DNA of 53,349 bases. Source: Clostridiales bacterium. GTDB lineage: Bacteria > Bacillota > Clostridia > Ch29. Positions 26,078-33,659 of this stretch are shown here, in pieces. Location of the stretch: positions 1 to 53,349 of the forward strand of contig JAAYJF010000175.1 of NCBI GenBank assembly GCA_012523075.1, read 5' to 3'. The translations under genes were made by a program, and so were the position numbers. The notes under the pieces were generated by a model. It did not search any database and had not been told where the DNA came from. It worked only from the letters and a program-made list of their open reading frames with translations. Each line of letters begins with the position of its first letter. Within the stretch, counting starts at the first letter, position 1.

Positions 26078-26144
26078 TCCTTCACCCCGTTTTCCAAACC
26101 TTTGTATATTATTTTCTATGATAAACATATAATTCCTGTAATAA

Positions 26145-26260
26145 CGCCCACAAAAAAAGCATCCCCCCGGAAGCCGGGCCTTTATACCGGTGTGCCGGCA
26201 AACCATCGTCGGCCCGGTCCCCGTGTCGGTGCACAGGCATACCCTGCGCAAGAGCGACAT
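26145..26260 (-). promoter_or_regulatory. Possible attenuator leader of the acpS operon
   Basis: On the minus strand a hairpin GCGCAGG-GTAT-GCCTGTGC is followed by CCGGGCC, which can pair with GGCCCGG about 40 nt later. The second arm can instead pair as CCCGG-CTT-CCGGG followed after a few bases by TTTTTTT. The two pairings exclude each other, as in transcription attenuators. I cannot match it to a known riboswitch class. The terminator stem is short and T-run spacing is long, so confidence is limited. Confidence 0.4.
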
Positions 26261-26367
26261 ATAAATATTTATCGGGACTGCTAAGCCAACCCCTGAGCCC
26301 CTTCCTGCTCATTAGTTAACATGGGGCCGGGTGCAAAGCATCGGATAACAAAAACGGGGTGATTATT

Positions 26368-26721
26368 GTGAACTTGGATATGGCGATACAAAAACTGCTA
26401 GAACAGATTGAGCAGCAGGCGAAAAACTGTAATTACACAAAGGTAACCGAGGTCCGTTTAAGGCTGGGGTGCTGGGAAAGCATAGAAACCCGGGACCTGG
26501 CAGAGGCCTTTGACAGGCTGAAGGGAAACGGCCTTCTGGAAAACGCCCGCCTCATTGTTGATAAAAATAAAACCCAGGCAAAATGCCGGCTCTGCGGTAA
26601 TATCTTTGAAGTTGTTTATCTTAAGAACCGGTGCAAAAAATGCGGCAGCAATTATATGGAATTCATAGGTGACCGCGGAGTAAGGCTGGAGGGAATAGAC
26701 GGCATCGAAAAGGGTACTTGA
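26368..26721 (+). CDS. HypA/HybF-like zinc protein lacking the nickel-binding His2
   Basis: The protein (117 residues from GTG 26368, with GGGGTG 6 nt upstream) aligns along its length with HypA, the nickel metallochaperone for [NiFe]-hydrogenase maturation. It has helix LLEQIEQQAK, strand KVTEVRLRLG, region LAEAFDRLKGNG and a zinc-binding loop with Cys-x2-Cys twice (CRLC, CKKC, spaced by ~18). Genuine HypA begins MHE, with His2 as a Ni ligand; here the start reads MNLDMA, and the alternative GTG at 26359 adds only MII. No hydrogenase or hyp genes are nearby. It is divergent from acpS and upstream of coat genes. A changed metal role or loss of function is possible. Confidence 0.75.
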   Translation: MNLDMAIQKLLEQIEQQAKNCNYTKVTEVRLRLGCWESIETRDLAEAFDRLKGNGLLENARLIVDKNKTQAKCRLCGNIFEVVYLKNRCKKCGSNYMEFIGDRGVRLEGIDGIEKGT

Positions 26722-26831
26722 TAGCCTTAACGGCGTTTTTTTGGACTATTTTTTATCGTATCGAATAATTACCAATTGAATGAGGGAAAATAATAGCGGC
26801 GTTAAGAACAATAGATGAAAGGGGAGTAATT

Positions 26832-27017
26832 ATGGCAAAACTCAATGAACTGGAGCTTCAAAACTTAAGGGAGCTAATATCGGCACACCAGACCGAAAGT
26901 GCCAAGCTAAGAACCTATGCCCAGCAGTGCAACGACCCGCAGATCAAGCAGATGATGGAACAGGGTGCCAATTCCGCTGACGGCACCACTCAAAAACTAA
27001 TTTCATTCTTAAGATAA
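26832..27017 (+). CDS. Small CotF-like spore coat protein
   Basis: This 61-residue protein is entirely helical in appearance, Gln-rich, without signal or membrane segments. LNELELQNLRELISAHQTESAKLRTYAQQCNDPQIKQMM resembles the first half of the CotF ferritin-like bundle (coat protein F). AAAGGGGAGTAATT precedes the ATG. The next gene, 12 nt downstream, resembles the second type of CotF piece, so the two form a pair commonly seen in Clostridia and likely expressed late in the mother cell. The family call is from pattern and neighbour. Confidence 0.75.
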   Translation: MAKLNELELQNLRELISAHQTESAKLRTYAQQCNDPQIKQMMEQGANSADGTTQKLISFLR

Positions 27018-27029
27018 GGAGGAACGGTT

Positions 27030-27323
27030 ATGCAGGAAAAGGAAATGGTAAGCGATGTTCTAAGCTCGCTTAAATCTAGCCTGTCCAACTACGGCAGGGT
27101 TATCGGCGAATGCGAGGACCAGGAACTGAGACAGACGATCCAGCAGATACGAAACCAATGTGAACATTATCACTATCAGATGTTCAAGGTAGCTGAACAG
27201 AAAAATTACTACAAGCCGGCCCAAAAAGCAAGCGACCATCAGATTCAGCAGCTTAAGTCGGAGATTACCCAGGGTAATACCGGAAACACGGGCAACACCG
27301 GCGGTATATTCAGAAACATGTAG
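27030..27323 (+). CDS. CotF-family spore coat protein
   Basis: This 97-residue helical protein has VSDVLSSLKSSLSNYGRVIGECEDQELRQTIQQIRNQCEHYHYQMFKVAEQKNYY, the classic CotF core, then a Pro/Ala and Gln-rich tail ending in the short repeat GNTGNTGNTGG. AAGGAGGAACGGTT precedes the ATG. It is an expected structural or crosslinked coat component of the spore. A clear terminator follows, ending the two-gene coat operon. Confidence 0.85.
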   Translation: MQEKEMVSDVLSSLKSSLSNYGRVIGECEDQELRQTIQQIRNQCEHYHYQMFKVAEQKNYYKPAQKASDHQIQQLKSEITQGNTGNTGNTGGIFRNM

Positions 27324-27334
27324 GCATGCCAATA

Positions 27335-27358
27335 GCCCGCTAACAAAAGCGGGCTTTT
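27335..27358 (+). terminator. Rho-independent terminator of the coat operon
   Basis: GCCCGC-TAACAAAA-GCGGGC followed by TTTT lies 12 nt beyond the second coat gene. Confidence 0.9.
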
Positions 27359-27425
27359 ATCTTTGGAACCTCTATAATACTTTAAGGGGATACCTTTAAT
27401 TGGAATGACCCATGGTTTATTAAGC

Positions 27426-28328
27426 CTAGTTGTGTTTGCCGGACACCCCTTCCTTCTCCCGCCGGGAAACCTGGGATGCCTGCACCATTATCACACCCCC
27501 GAGTATTACCACCATTGAAATTATGGTATAGTAAGTGATGGGTTCGCCCAGGACCATGAAACCAAGAGAAACCGCCACAAGGGGGTTTATGTATGCGTAG
27601 GTCGCCGCCCTGGCCGATGGCCATTTTCTGAGTACGTATATATAACAGCTATAGGCCAGTATGGACCCGAACACTATTAAATATGCCATAGCCGCCATGC
27701 TTTTTAGCGTAAACCTTACCCTGGACGCCTCTCCCAGCAGCAGTCCCGCTGTGGTCAGCCCGATGCCTCCGGTCAGCATCTGGATGCCTATATGAGTGAC
27801 TATCGAGCCCGAGGCTTTGAACCTCCGGGAATACACCGACCCGGTTGCCCAGCAGAGGGCTGCCAGCACTACCAATATGCTACCCAACACGTCTATAGAC
27901 CCGGTGCCCGAAGCCGACATAACCAGTATGCCCACTCCGCCGAAGCCAATCAGCAGACCTGCCCAGCCCTTTAAATCCAGTACGTTTTCCCGGTAGATTA
28001 TCATCTCAATAAGTGCCATCATAAGGGGGCTGGAAGCCACTATAAGCGAAACCACTCCCGAATGTACCCACTGCTCTGCCCAGCTGATAAGCCCCATGCT
28101 GCCGCATAACAGGAAAAAACCCACCGTTGCCAGCCTTCTTATATCGATGCGGCTGTTAGGAAACTCAAGCCCCTTCAAACGTGCATACAGCAGCACCACA
28201 GAACCGGCCACCAGGTTCCTGATGCCGGAAAACAACTCCGGCGGGAAATCGCTAACCCCAATCCGTATACCAAGATAGGTCGAACCCCACACTATGCATA
28301 CCACTATATAGGCCGCAACCACCTTCAT
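27426..28328 (-). CDS. EamA/DMT family transporter
   Basis: This is an inner-membrane drug/metabolite transporter of about 300 residues with ten hydrophobic helices in two EamA repeats (first AAYIVVCIVWGSTYLGIRIGV...; second near GSILVVLAALCWATGSVYSRR). ATG 28328 (MKVVAAYIV) has AGGGAAGAA upstream; TTG 28355 is an alternative. Members export amino acids or other metabolites. Its place downstream of the ilv genes makes an export role for branched-chain products conceivable, but about 220 nt separate it from ilvB, so co-transcription is uncertain. Confidence 0.9.
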   Translation of the reverse strand: MKVVAAYIVVCIVWGSTYLGIRIGVSDFPPELFSGIRNLVAGSVVLLYARLKGLEFPNSRIDIRRLATVGFFLLCGSMGLISWAEQWVHSGVVSLIVASSPLMMALIEMIIYRENVLDLKGWAGLLIGFGGVGILVMSASGTGSIDVLGSILVVLAALCWATGSVYSRRFKASGSIVTHIGIQMLTGGIGLTTAGLLLGEASRVRFTLKSMAAMAYLIVFGSILAYSCYIYVLRKWPSARAATYAYINPLVAVSLGFMVLGEPITYYTIISMVVILGGVIMVQASQVSRREKEGVSGKHN

Positions 28329-28376
28329 TTCTTCCCTGTCGGATAATAAACGCAATCCCCCTGCACTCCCTTCCGT

Positions 28377-28544
28377 TTATACCCTGCTCTCTTTACCGAA
28401 TACGTCGGTTACGACCGATACTATTGCAAGGGCTATTACAAGATAGTACCACTTATCAAAGCTCTGTAGAGGGCATGCTACATAGTATTCATCATTATTT
28501 AATACTGTGTCGAGAGCACATAAACAGATTATACACCAAAGCAT
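28377..28544 (-). CDS. Possible 55-residue membrane peptide or gene remnant
   Basis: An ORF too short for the track runs from ATG 28544 to TAA 28377. It reads MLWCIICLCALDTVLNNDE at the start and contains a C-terminal membrane-like stretch WYYLVIALAIVSVVTDVFG ending KESRV. There is no good ribosome site. It lies between ilvB and the EamA gene on their strand. It may be a small membrane protein, the degraded tail of an older gene, or chance; nothing recognisable. Confidence 0.25.
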   Translation of the reverse strand: MLWCIICLCALDTVLNNDEYYVACPLQSFDKWYYLVIALAIVSVVTDVFGKESRV

Positions 28545-28577
28545 GAGAATAATACAATATCGACAGGGCTGTGGTAT

Positions 28578-30251
28578 TCATGCGTACCTACCGGAAATAG
28601 CTTCACCAAGCGGGCGTCCCGGCGGCACTATAGGTAGCACAGCTTCATCCATGTCAATTTCACAATTAATCACAACGGGGCCTCCCACGCTGAGGGCTTT
28701 CTCCAATACGCCGTCCACCTGCCCGGTACGGGTGATACAAAACCCTGTTGCACCGTAAGCCTCCGCTATTTTCACAAAGTCCGTTGTCCTGTCCAGGATG
28801 GTCTGGGAATAACGGCCCCCATAGAACAATTGCTGCCACTGCCGTACCATCCCAAGGGCGTGGTTGTTCAGCACCACTGTTATGATGGGTATATTGTATT
28901 TAACCGCCGTGGCAATCTCTATGCAGTTCATCCTGAAGCAACCGTCCCCGGTAATATGAAACACTCTTTTATCCGGTCTTCCTATCTGCGCTCCTATGCC
29001 TGCCCCAAGACCGAAACCCATGGTTCCAAGACCGCCGGAAGATATGAAAGTTCTTGGTTTTGTAAACTTATAATGCTGGGCACTCCAAATCTGGTGCTGC
29101 CCCACATCGGTTACAATAACCGCATTGCCCTTTGATGCCTCATAAACCCTCTCAATAATGTATTGGGGCTTTAGAGGGCCGTTGTTACCATAGCTAAGCG
29201 GGTATTTCCCCTTAAGCTCCATTATCCTGCCGGTCCATTCATCCCTTGTGCAGCGGCCCAGCCTTTGGTTTAGCCTTTTTAATACTTGTTTTACGTCGCC
29301 CAGCACATGGTGATACGCCGCCACATTCTTGCCTATTTCGGTGGAGTCTATGTCTATATGGATAACCCTCGCCCCGGCGGCAAACTGATTTTTATCACTG
29401 ACGACCCTGTCACTGAACCGGGCACCCACTGCAATAAGCAGGTCGCATTCGGATACGGCAGTGTTGGAGGCCTTGGTACCGTGCATACCTATCATGCCGG
29501 TATACAGCCGGTGGGTGCCGGGAAAGCCGCCCAGGCCCATAAGGCTGCATGCAACGGGACTATCCAGCTTTTCTGCGAACCGCAGCAGTTCCCCGTCGGC
29601 ACCCGAGTTGTTTACTCCACCGCCCGCATAGATAAGGGGCCTTTTGCACTGGCGCAGCATATGCAGTGCGGTCTCAATGCCCTTAAGGCTAACAGGGCCG
29701 ACATGCCCGGAAACCGCGCGGCATGAAAGGGGATGGTATTCCGCGGACTGTGCGGTAACATCCTTCGGAATATCAATGAGCACCGGCCCCGGTCTTCCCT
29801 CCGCGGCAATTCGGAAAGCCCGGCGTACCGTATCCGCCAGCTTATTGACATCCCTTACTAGGAAATTGTGTTTTGTAATGGGCAGCGTTATGCCGGTTAT
29901 ATCCACCTCCTGGAAACTATCCCTGCCAAGCAGCTCGGTGTTGACATTGCACGTTATGGCAACTATGGGTACCGAATCCATGTGGGCGGTGGCAATACCC
30001 GTCACGAGGTTGGTAGCCCCGGGTCCGGAGGTGGCAATACACACCCCCGTTCTGCCGGTGGCCCTTGCATAACCGTCGGCGGCATGTATCGCACCCTGTT
30101 CATGGGATGTAAGTATATGGCGAATTTCATCTCTGTACTTATACAATGCATCGTACACGTTAAGTACGCTTCCCCCGGGGTACCCGAAAACCACGTCTGT
30201 ACCCTGCTCCATCAAGCACCGTACCAAAATCTCCGCTCCTGTCAGAATCAT
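28578..30251 (-). CDS. ilvB: Acetolactate synthase, large (catalytic) subunit
   Basis: This ThDP- and FAD-binding enzyme condenses two pyruvates to acetolactate, or pyruvate and 2-ketobutyrate to acetohydroxybutyrate, the first common step to valine, leucine and isoleucine. The 557 residues include the ThDP-activating Glu50 in SHEQGAIHAADGYARATG, GPGATNLVTGIATAHMDSVPIV, and the ThDP motif GDGCFRMNCIEIATAVKYNIPIITVVLNN. It is the last gene of ilvN-ilvC-ilvD-ilvB, 19 nt after ilvD. The regulatory subunit is at the other end of the operon. Confidence 0.96.
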   Translation of the reverse strand: MILTGAEILVRCLMEQGTDVVFGYPGGSVLNVYDALYKYRDEIRHILTSHEQGAIHAADGYARATGRTGVCIATSGPGATNLVTGIATAHMDSVPIVAITCNVNTELLGRDSFQEVDITGITLPITKHNFLVRDVNKLADTVRRAFRIAAEGRPGPVLIDIPKDVTAQSAEYHPLSCRAVSGHVGPVSLKGIETALHMLRQCKRPLIYAGGGVNNSGADGELLRFAEKLDSPVACSLMGLGGFPGTHRLYTGMIGMHGTKASNTAVSECDLLIAVGARFSDRVVSDKNQFAAGARVIHIDIDSTEIGKNVAAYHHVLGDVKQVLKRLNQRLGRCTRDEWTGRIMELKGKYPLSYGNNGPLKPQYIIERVYEASKGNAVIVTDVGQHQIWSAQHYKFTKPRTFISSGGLGTMGFGLGAGIGAQIGRPDKRVFHITGDGCFRMNCIEIATAVKYNIPIITVVLNNHALGMVRQWQQLFYGGRYSQTILDRTTDFVKIAEAYGATGFCITRTGQVDGVLEKALSVGGPVVINCEIDMDEAVLPIVPPGRPLGEAISGRYA

Positions 30252-30270
30252 TGTTCGCAGCTCCCTTATC

Positions 30271-31935
30271 CTAATCTATCCTTAATACCGCCCCGGTACT
30301 TGCAGAGGTGACAAGCCGGGCGTACCGGGCGAGGTATCCATGCCGGTTGTTTGGCTTTGGCTCTACCTTGCAGACCTTTCTTCTCTTAAGAACTTCGTCC
30401 TCCACTTCCAGGTGTATCGTTCCTTCATTCATATCTATGGAAATAATGTCGCCGTCCTCAACGAGAGCTATGGGCCCTCCCTCTGCTGCCTCCGGCGATA
30501 CATGCCCTATAGACGCTCCCCGGGTAGCACCGCTGAACCGGCCGTCGGTAACCAGGGCAACGTCCCTGTCCAGTCCCATCCCGGCCAGGGCGGAGGTGGG
30601 AGAAAGCATCTCCCTCATACCCGGCCCTCCTTTAGGTCCTTCAAAGCGTATTACCAGCACATCGCCCTTTTCTATTTTATTCCCGTATATGGCCTCCAGC
30701 GCATGCTCCTCGGAATTGAAAACCCGTGCGGGGCCCCTGTGCCTCAACATACTTTTATCCACTGCGGACCTTTTGACTACACACCCGTCGGGGGCAAGGC
30801 TGCCCCTGAGCACAGCAATCCCACCGGTTGTGCTGTACGGGTTGTCAAAGGGCCTAATAACTTCCGGGTTTAAGTTTGCTACCCGGGATATGTTCTCGCC
30901 CAGTGTGCAGCCTGTGACAGTAACCATGTCAGTGTTTATCAGGCCGTTGTCCGAAAGTTGCCTGACAACCGCCGATACCCCCCCGGCAGCATGAAGGTCC
31001 TCAACAAAATGGTCCCCCGCAGGGCTTAATCTGCAAAGGTTCGGCGTCCTTGAGCTTATTTCGTTTATCATATCAAGGTCCAGCCTAACCCCTATCTCGT
31101 GGGCCATGGCACAAAGGTGCAAAACACTGTTTGTGCTGCAGCCCAGCGCCATATCAACAGCCAGGGCGTTTATAAAGGATTCGTACCTTATTATGTCCCT
31201 GGGTTTTATATCCCTTTTTACCAGGCGCATTACCGCCATTCCCGCTTGCTTGGCCAGGCGCATGCGCGCCGAGTGTACCGCCGGAATGGTTCCGTTACCC
31301 GGCAGTCCCATTCCCAGTACCTCGGTAAGACAGTTCATACTGTTGGCGGTAAACATTCCGGCACAGGAGCCGCAGCCCGGGCAGGCGTTTTCCTCGTATT
31401 CGTGCAGGTCGTCGGTTGTCATGCGCCCAGTTTTTACCGCCCCAACAGCTTCGAACATATTGGACAGGCTTATCCGGTTCCCGCCTGCGTGCCCCGCCAG
31501 CATGGGTCCACCGCTTATGACTACGGTGGGTATGTTAACCCTCAGTGCGGCCATCAGCATACCCGGTACAACCTTATCACAATTTGTTACCATGACCAGC
31601 CCGTCAAAGGAATGGGCCATGGCCATAGTTTCTATAGAATCCGCAATAAGTTCCCTGGAGGCAAGGGAATAGTTCATCCCCGAATGACCCATGGCAATAC
31701 CGTCACATACCGCAATGGAAGGGAACTCCACCGGGGTACCCCCCTTCATGGACACCCCCGTTTTTACTGCATCCACCACCCGGTCCAGGTGCATATGTCC
31801 CGGGACTATCCCGTTTGCGGAGTTCACAATACCAATCATAGGCCTTTCCAGCTCTTCATCGGTATACCCCAGTGCTTTAAACAGCGAACGATGGGGTGCC
31901 CTTTCCAGTCCTTTTTTTACGCTATCGCTTCTCAC
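30271..31935 (-). CDS. ilvD: Dihydroxy-acid dehydratase
   Basis: This Fe-S enzyme dehydrates dihydroxy acids to the keto acids of valine and isoleucine. GTG 31935 ([23 protein letters not shown]) has GAGGTGG 6 nt upstream and is the normal start; length is 554. Cluster cysteines are seen in [10 protein letters not shown] and [18 protein letters not shown], and the C-terminal [23 protein letters not shown] motif is complete. It starts 11 nt after the ilvC stop. Confidence 0.97.
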   Translation of the reverse strand: MRSDSVKKGLERAPHRSLFKALGYTDEELERPMIGIVNSANGIVPGHMHLDRVVDAVKTGVSMKGGTPVEFPSIAVCDGIAMGHSGMNYSLASRELIADSIETMAMAHSFDGLVMVTNCDKVVPGMLMAALRVNIPTVVISGGPMLAGHAGGNRISLSNMFEAVGAVKTGRMTTDDLHEYEENACPGCGSCAGMFTANSMNCLTEVLGMGLPGNGTIPAVHSARMRLAKQAGMAVMRLVKRDIKPRDIIRYESFINALAVDMALGCSTNSVLHLCAMAHEIGVRLDLDMINEISSRTPNLCRLSPAGDHFVEDLHAAGGVSAVVRQLSDNGLINTDMVTVTGCTLGENISRVANLNPEVIRPFDNPYSTTGGIAVLRGSLAPDGCVVKRSAVDKSMLRHRGPARVFNSEEHALEAIYGNKIEKGDVLVIRFEGPKGGPGMREMLSPTSALAGMGLDRDVALVTDGRFSGATRGASIGHVSPEAAEGGPIALVEDGDIISIDMNEGTIHLEVEDEVLKRRKVCKVEPKPNNRHGYLARYARLVTSASTGAVLRID

Positions 31936-31946
31936 AGGTTTCCACC

Positions 31947-32951
31947 TCACATATCATCGGGGCTGTTAACCCAGGGCATCATTTTCCTAAGTTCCTTGCC
32001 TACTTTCTCGATGCCGTGGTTTTGCTCCATTTTTCTTCTGGCGTTGAACATAGGCCGGTTAACGCTGTTCTCTAAAATCCACTGCTTGGCAAAGGTGCCG
32101 TCCTGTATTTCGGCCAGAACCCTTTTCATTTCCTGCCTTGTCTCGTCTGTTATTATCCTTTTTCCGGCCATGTAGTCCCCGTATTCCGCAGTATCGCTTA
32201 TTGAATGCCTCATAAAACTCAAGCCACCCTGGTTAATAAGGTCCACGATTAGTTTCATCTCGTTCAGGCATTCGAAATACGCACTTTCTGGCTGATACCC
32301 CGCCTCCACCAGGGTTTCAAACCCGGCTTTTATGAGTTCGCATAATCCGCCGCACAAAACCACCTGCTCGCCGAACAGGTCTGTCTCGGTTTCCTCTTTA
32401 AAGGTGGTTTCCAATACTCCCGCCCTTGCTCCCCCTATGCCTGCAGCGTAGGCCAGGGCCAGTTCGGCGGCCCTTCCGCTAACGTCCTGGTATACGGCAA
32501 ACAGGCAGGGAACTCCCCTTCCTTCTAGGAACTGGCTTCGCACCGTATGCCCCGGCCCCTTGGGAGCCACCATAAATACGTCTACATCCTCCGGCGGTAC
32601 TATCTGGTTATAATGGATATTAAAGCCGTGAGCAACCACAAGGGATTTGCCAGCGGCAAGATTGGGCTGCACGCTATCTCTGTACAGCCGTGGCTGTACA
32701 TCGTCGTTGACCAGCATCACAATCAGGTCAGCACATTTTGCGGCCTGGGATGTCTCCATTACCTCAAATCCGTCATCCTCGGCCCTTTTCCACGACCTGC
32801 TACCAATATACAGTCCCACCACAACTCGGACCCCGGTATCCTTAAGGTTTTGTGCCTGGGCATGGCCCTGGCTGCCGTATCCAATTACGGCAACCGTCTT
32901 GTCCTTTAACAGCTCTAGATTACAGTCCTTTTCATAGTACATTTTTGTCAT
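31947..32951 (-). CDS. ilvC: Ketol-acid reductoisomerase (NADP+)
   Basis: This enzyme isomerises and reduces acetolactate or acetohydroxybutyrate to the dihydroxy acids. The 334 residues start [36 protein letters not shown], with the Rossmann motif at about 21-33. The class I KARI C-terminal domain has metal-binding residues in [19 protein letters not shown] and [14 protein letters not shown]. It lies 11 nt after ilvN and immediately before ilvD. Confidence 0.97.
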   Translation of the reverse strand: MTKMYYEKDCNLELLKDKTVAVIGYGSQGHAQAQNLKDTGVRVVVGLYIGSRSWKRAEDDGFEVMETSQAAKCADLIVMLVNDDVQPRLYRDSVQPNLAAGKSLVVAHGFNIHYNQIVPPEDVDVFMVAPKGPGHTVRSQFLEGRGVPCLFAVYQDVSGRAAELALAYAAGIGGARAGVLETTFKEETETDLFGEQVVLCGGLCELIKAGFETLVEAGYQPESAYFECLNEMKLIVDLINQGGLSFMRHSISDTAEYGDYMAGKRIITDETRQEMKRVLAEIQDGTFAKQWILENSVNRPMFNARRKMEQNHGIEKVGKELRKMMPWVNSPDDM

Positions 32952-32962
32952 TTTTGTTCCCC

Positions 32963-33241
32963 CTATTTAGCAGTAACAAGGGCGACCCCACTGTATCGGC
33001 ATGACCCCTGCCCCGATTCTGTTTCTATTACATCTGCAAGTTTTTCTAGTTGATTCCTAAGCTGACCCAGAGTCCAGCCTTCGCAGGTTACTGCAAAGGT
33101 AATGCGAGATGCCTCCGGGTCTTCGGTATCCCTTATGATGAAGCTCTCAATGCTGTACCCTTTTCTTGCCAACAGCCCCAAAACCCGACTAAAGGAAAGG
33201 GTACTACGCTCCACCAGCACCGACATTACATGACGTTTCAT
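32963..33241 (-). CDS. ilvN: Acetolactate synthase, small (regulatory) subunit, short form
   Basis: This ACT-domain protein confers valine sensitivity and activity on IlvB. At 92 residues it holds only the N-terminal ACT domain ([31 protein letters not shown]). The usual ~160-residue IlvH/IlvN form has a second C-terminal domain that is absent here. AGGAGG lies 9 nt before the ATG. It is the first gene after the T-box leader, so its translation heads the operon. The short form resembles IlvM/IlvN of enterics in size. Confidence 0.9.
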   Translation of the reverse strand: MKRHVMSVLVERSTLSFSRVLGLLARKGYSIESFIIRDTEDPEASRITFAVTCEGWTLGQLRNQLEKLADVIETESGQGSCRYSGVALVTAK

Positions 33242-33249
33242 GGTCCTAT

Positions 33250-33560
33250 TCCTCCTTTCCTATGTATTTGCGCCCGGAGAAATCAAAAATCCCCGTTCCT
33301 GCATTCAAACACTGCAGGGACGGGGATATACTCCACGCGTTACCACCCTAATTTGCCTCTATATCACTATAGAAACCGCTTTCCAGGTTCCATCAAACCC
33401 TAGCCTGTAACGGGGCTTACCGTTTATCCCTTACTTGTTGTGCTTCTGGGAAACAGCTCGGGAGGGATTCGCACTCCGCCGCAGTATCGGTTCGCACCAC
33501 CCACCGACTCTCTGAAATCTTTGGACCGGAATACCTGTCTCCTTCATTGCTTTTGGTGAT
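33250..33560 (-). promoter_or_regulatory. T-box riboswitch leader of the ilv operon
   Basis: The minus strand carries the canonical T-box AGGGTGGTAACGCG at about 33333-33350, followed by a strong terminator CCCCGT-CCCTGCA ... TGCAGG-ACGGGG-TTTTT. Upstream are stem I pieces: GGAGACAG pairing with CTGTTTCC, and GGTGGTGCGAACC in the distal loop. The specifier loop reads GCGAATCCCTCCCGAG; AUC (Ile) or CUC (Leu) could be the codon and I cannot decide by eye. Uncharged tRNA would stabilise the antiterminator and turn on ilvNCDB. Confidence 0.93.
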
Positions 33561-33578
33561 TTTTAATTATTAGTATGT

Positions 33579-33607
33579 ATTCTAGCAGGATTTAAATAGC
33601 CTGTCAA
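33579..33607 (-). promoter_or_regulatory. Sigma-A-type promoter of the ilv operon
   Basis: On the minus strand TTGACA is followed after exactly 17 nt by TAGAAT, a near-perfect vegetative promoter. It lies just upstream of the T-box leader. The spacing and sequence are seen directly. Confidence 0.85.
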
Positions 33608-33659
33608 TACAAAATGCAAAGAAAGTTGAAATTTTTGTCCGCTGCAGGTTCGGCATCAT

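Noticed and set aside
26145-26260. Plus-strand GGCAAACC motif suggestive of a c-di-GMP (GEMM) riboswitch
   Set aside because: The second conserved block (CGCAAAGCC) and the tetraloop receptor are missing on the plus strand.
25124-26284. 386-residue plus-strand ORF opposite nnrD and acpS
   Set aside because: It is the antisense of two clear genes, is rich in Pro, Ser and Thr as expected of a shadow frame, and lacks a ribosome site.
30308-32175. Long plus-strand ORFs (228, 177, 358 residues) over ilvD/ilvC
   Set aside because: They are antisense to unmistakable ilv genes, and show no known motif.
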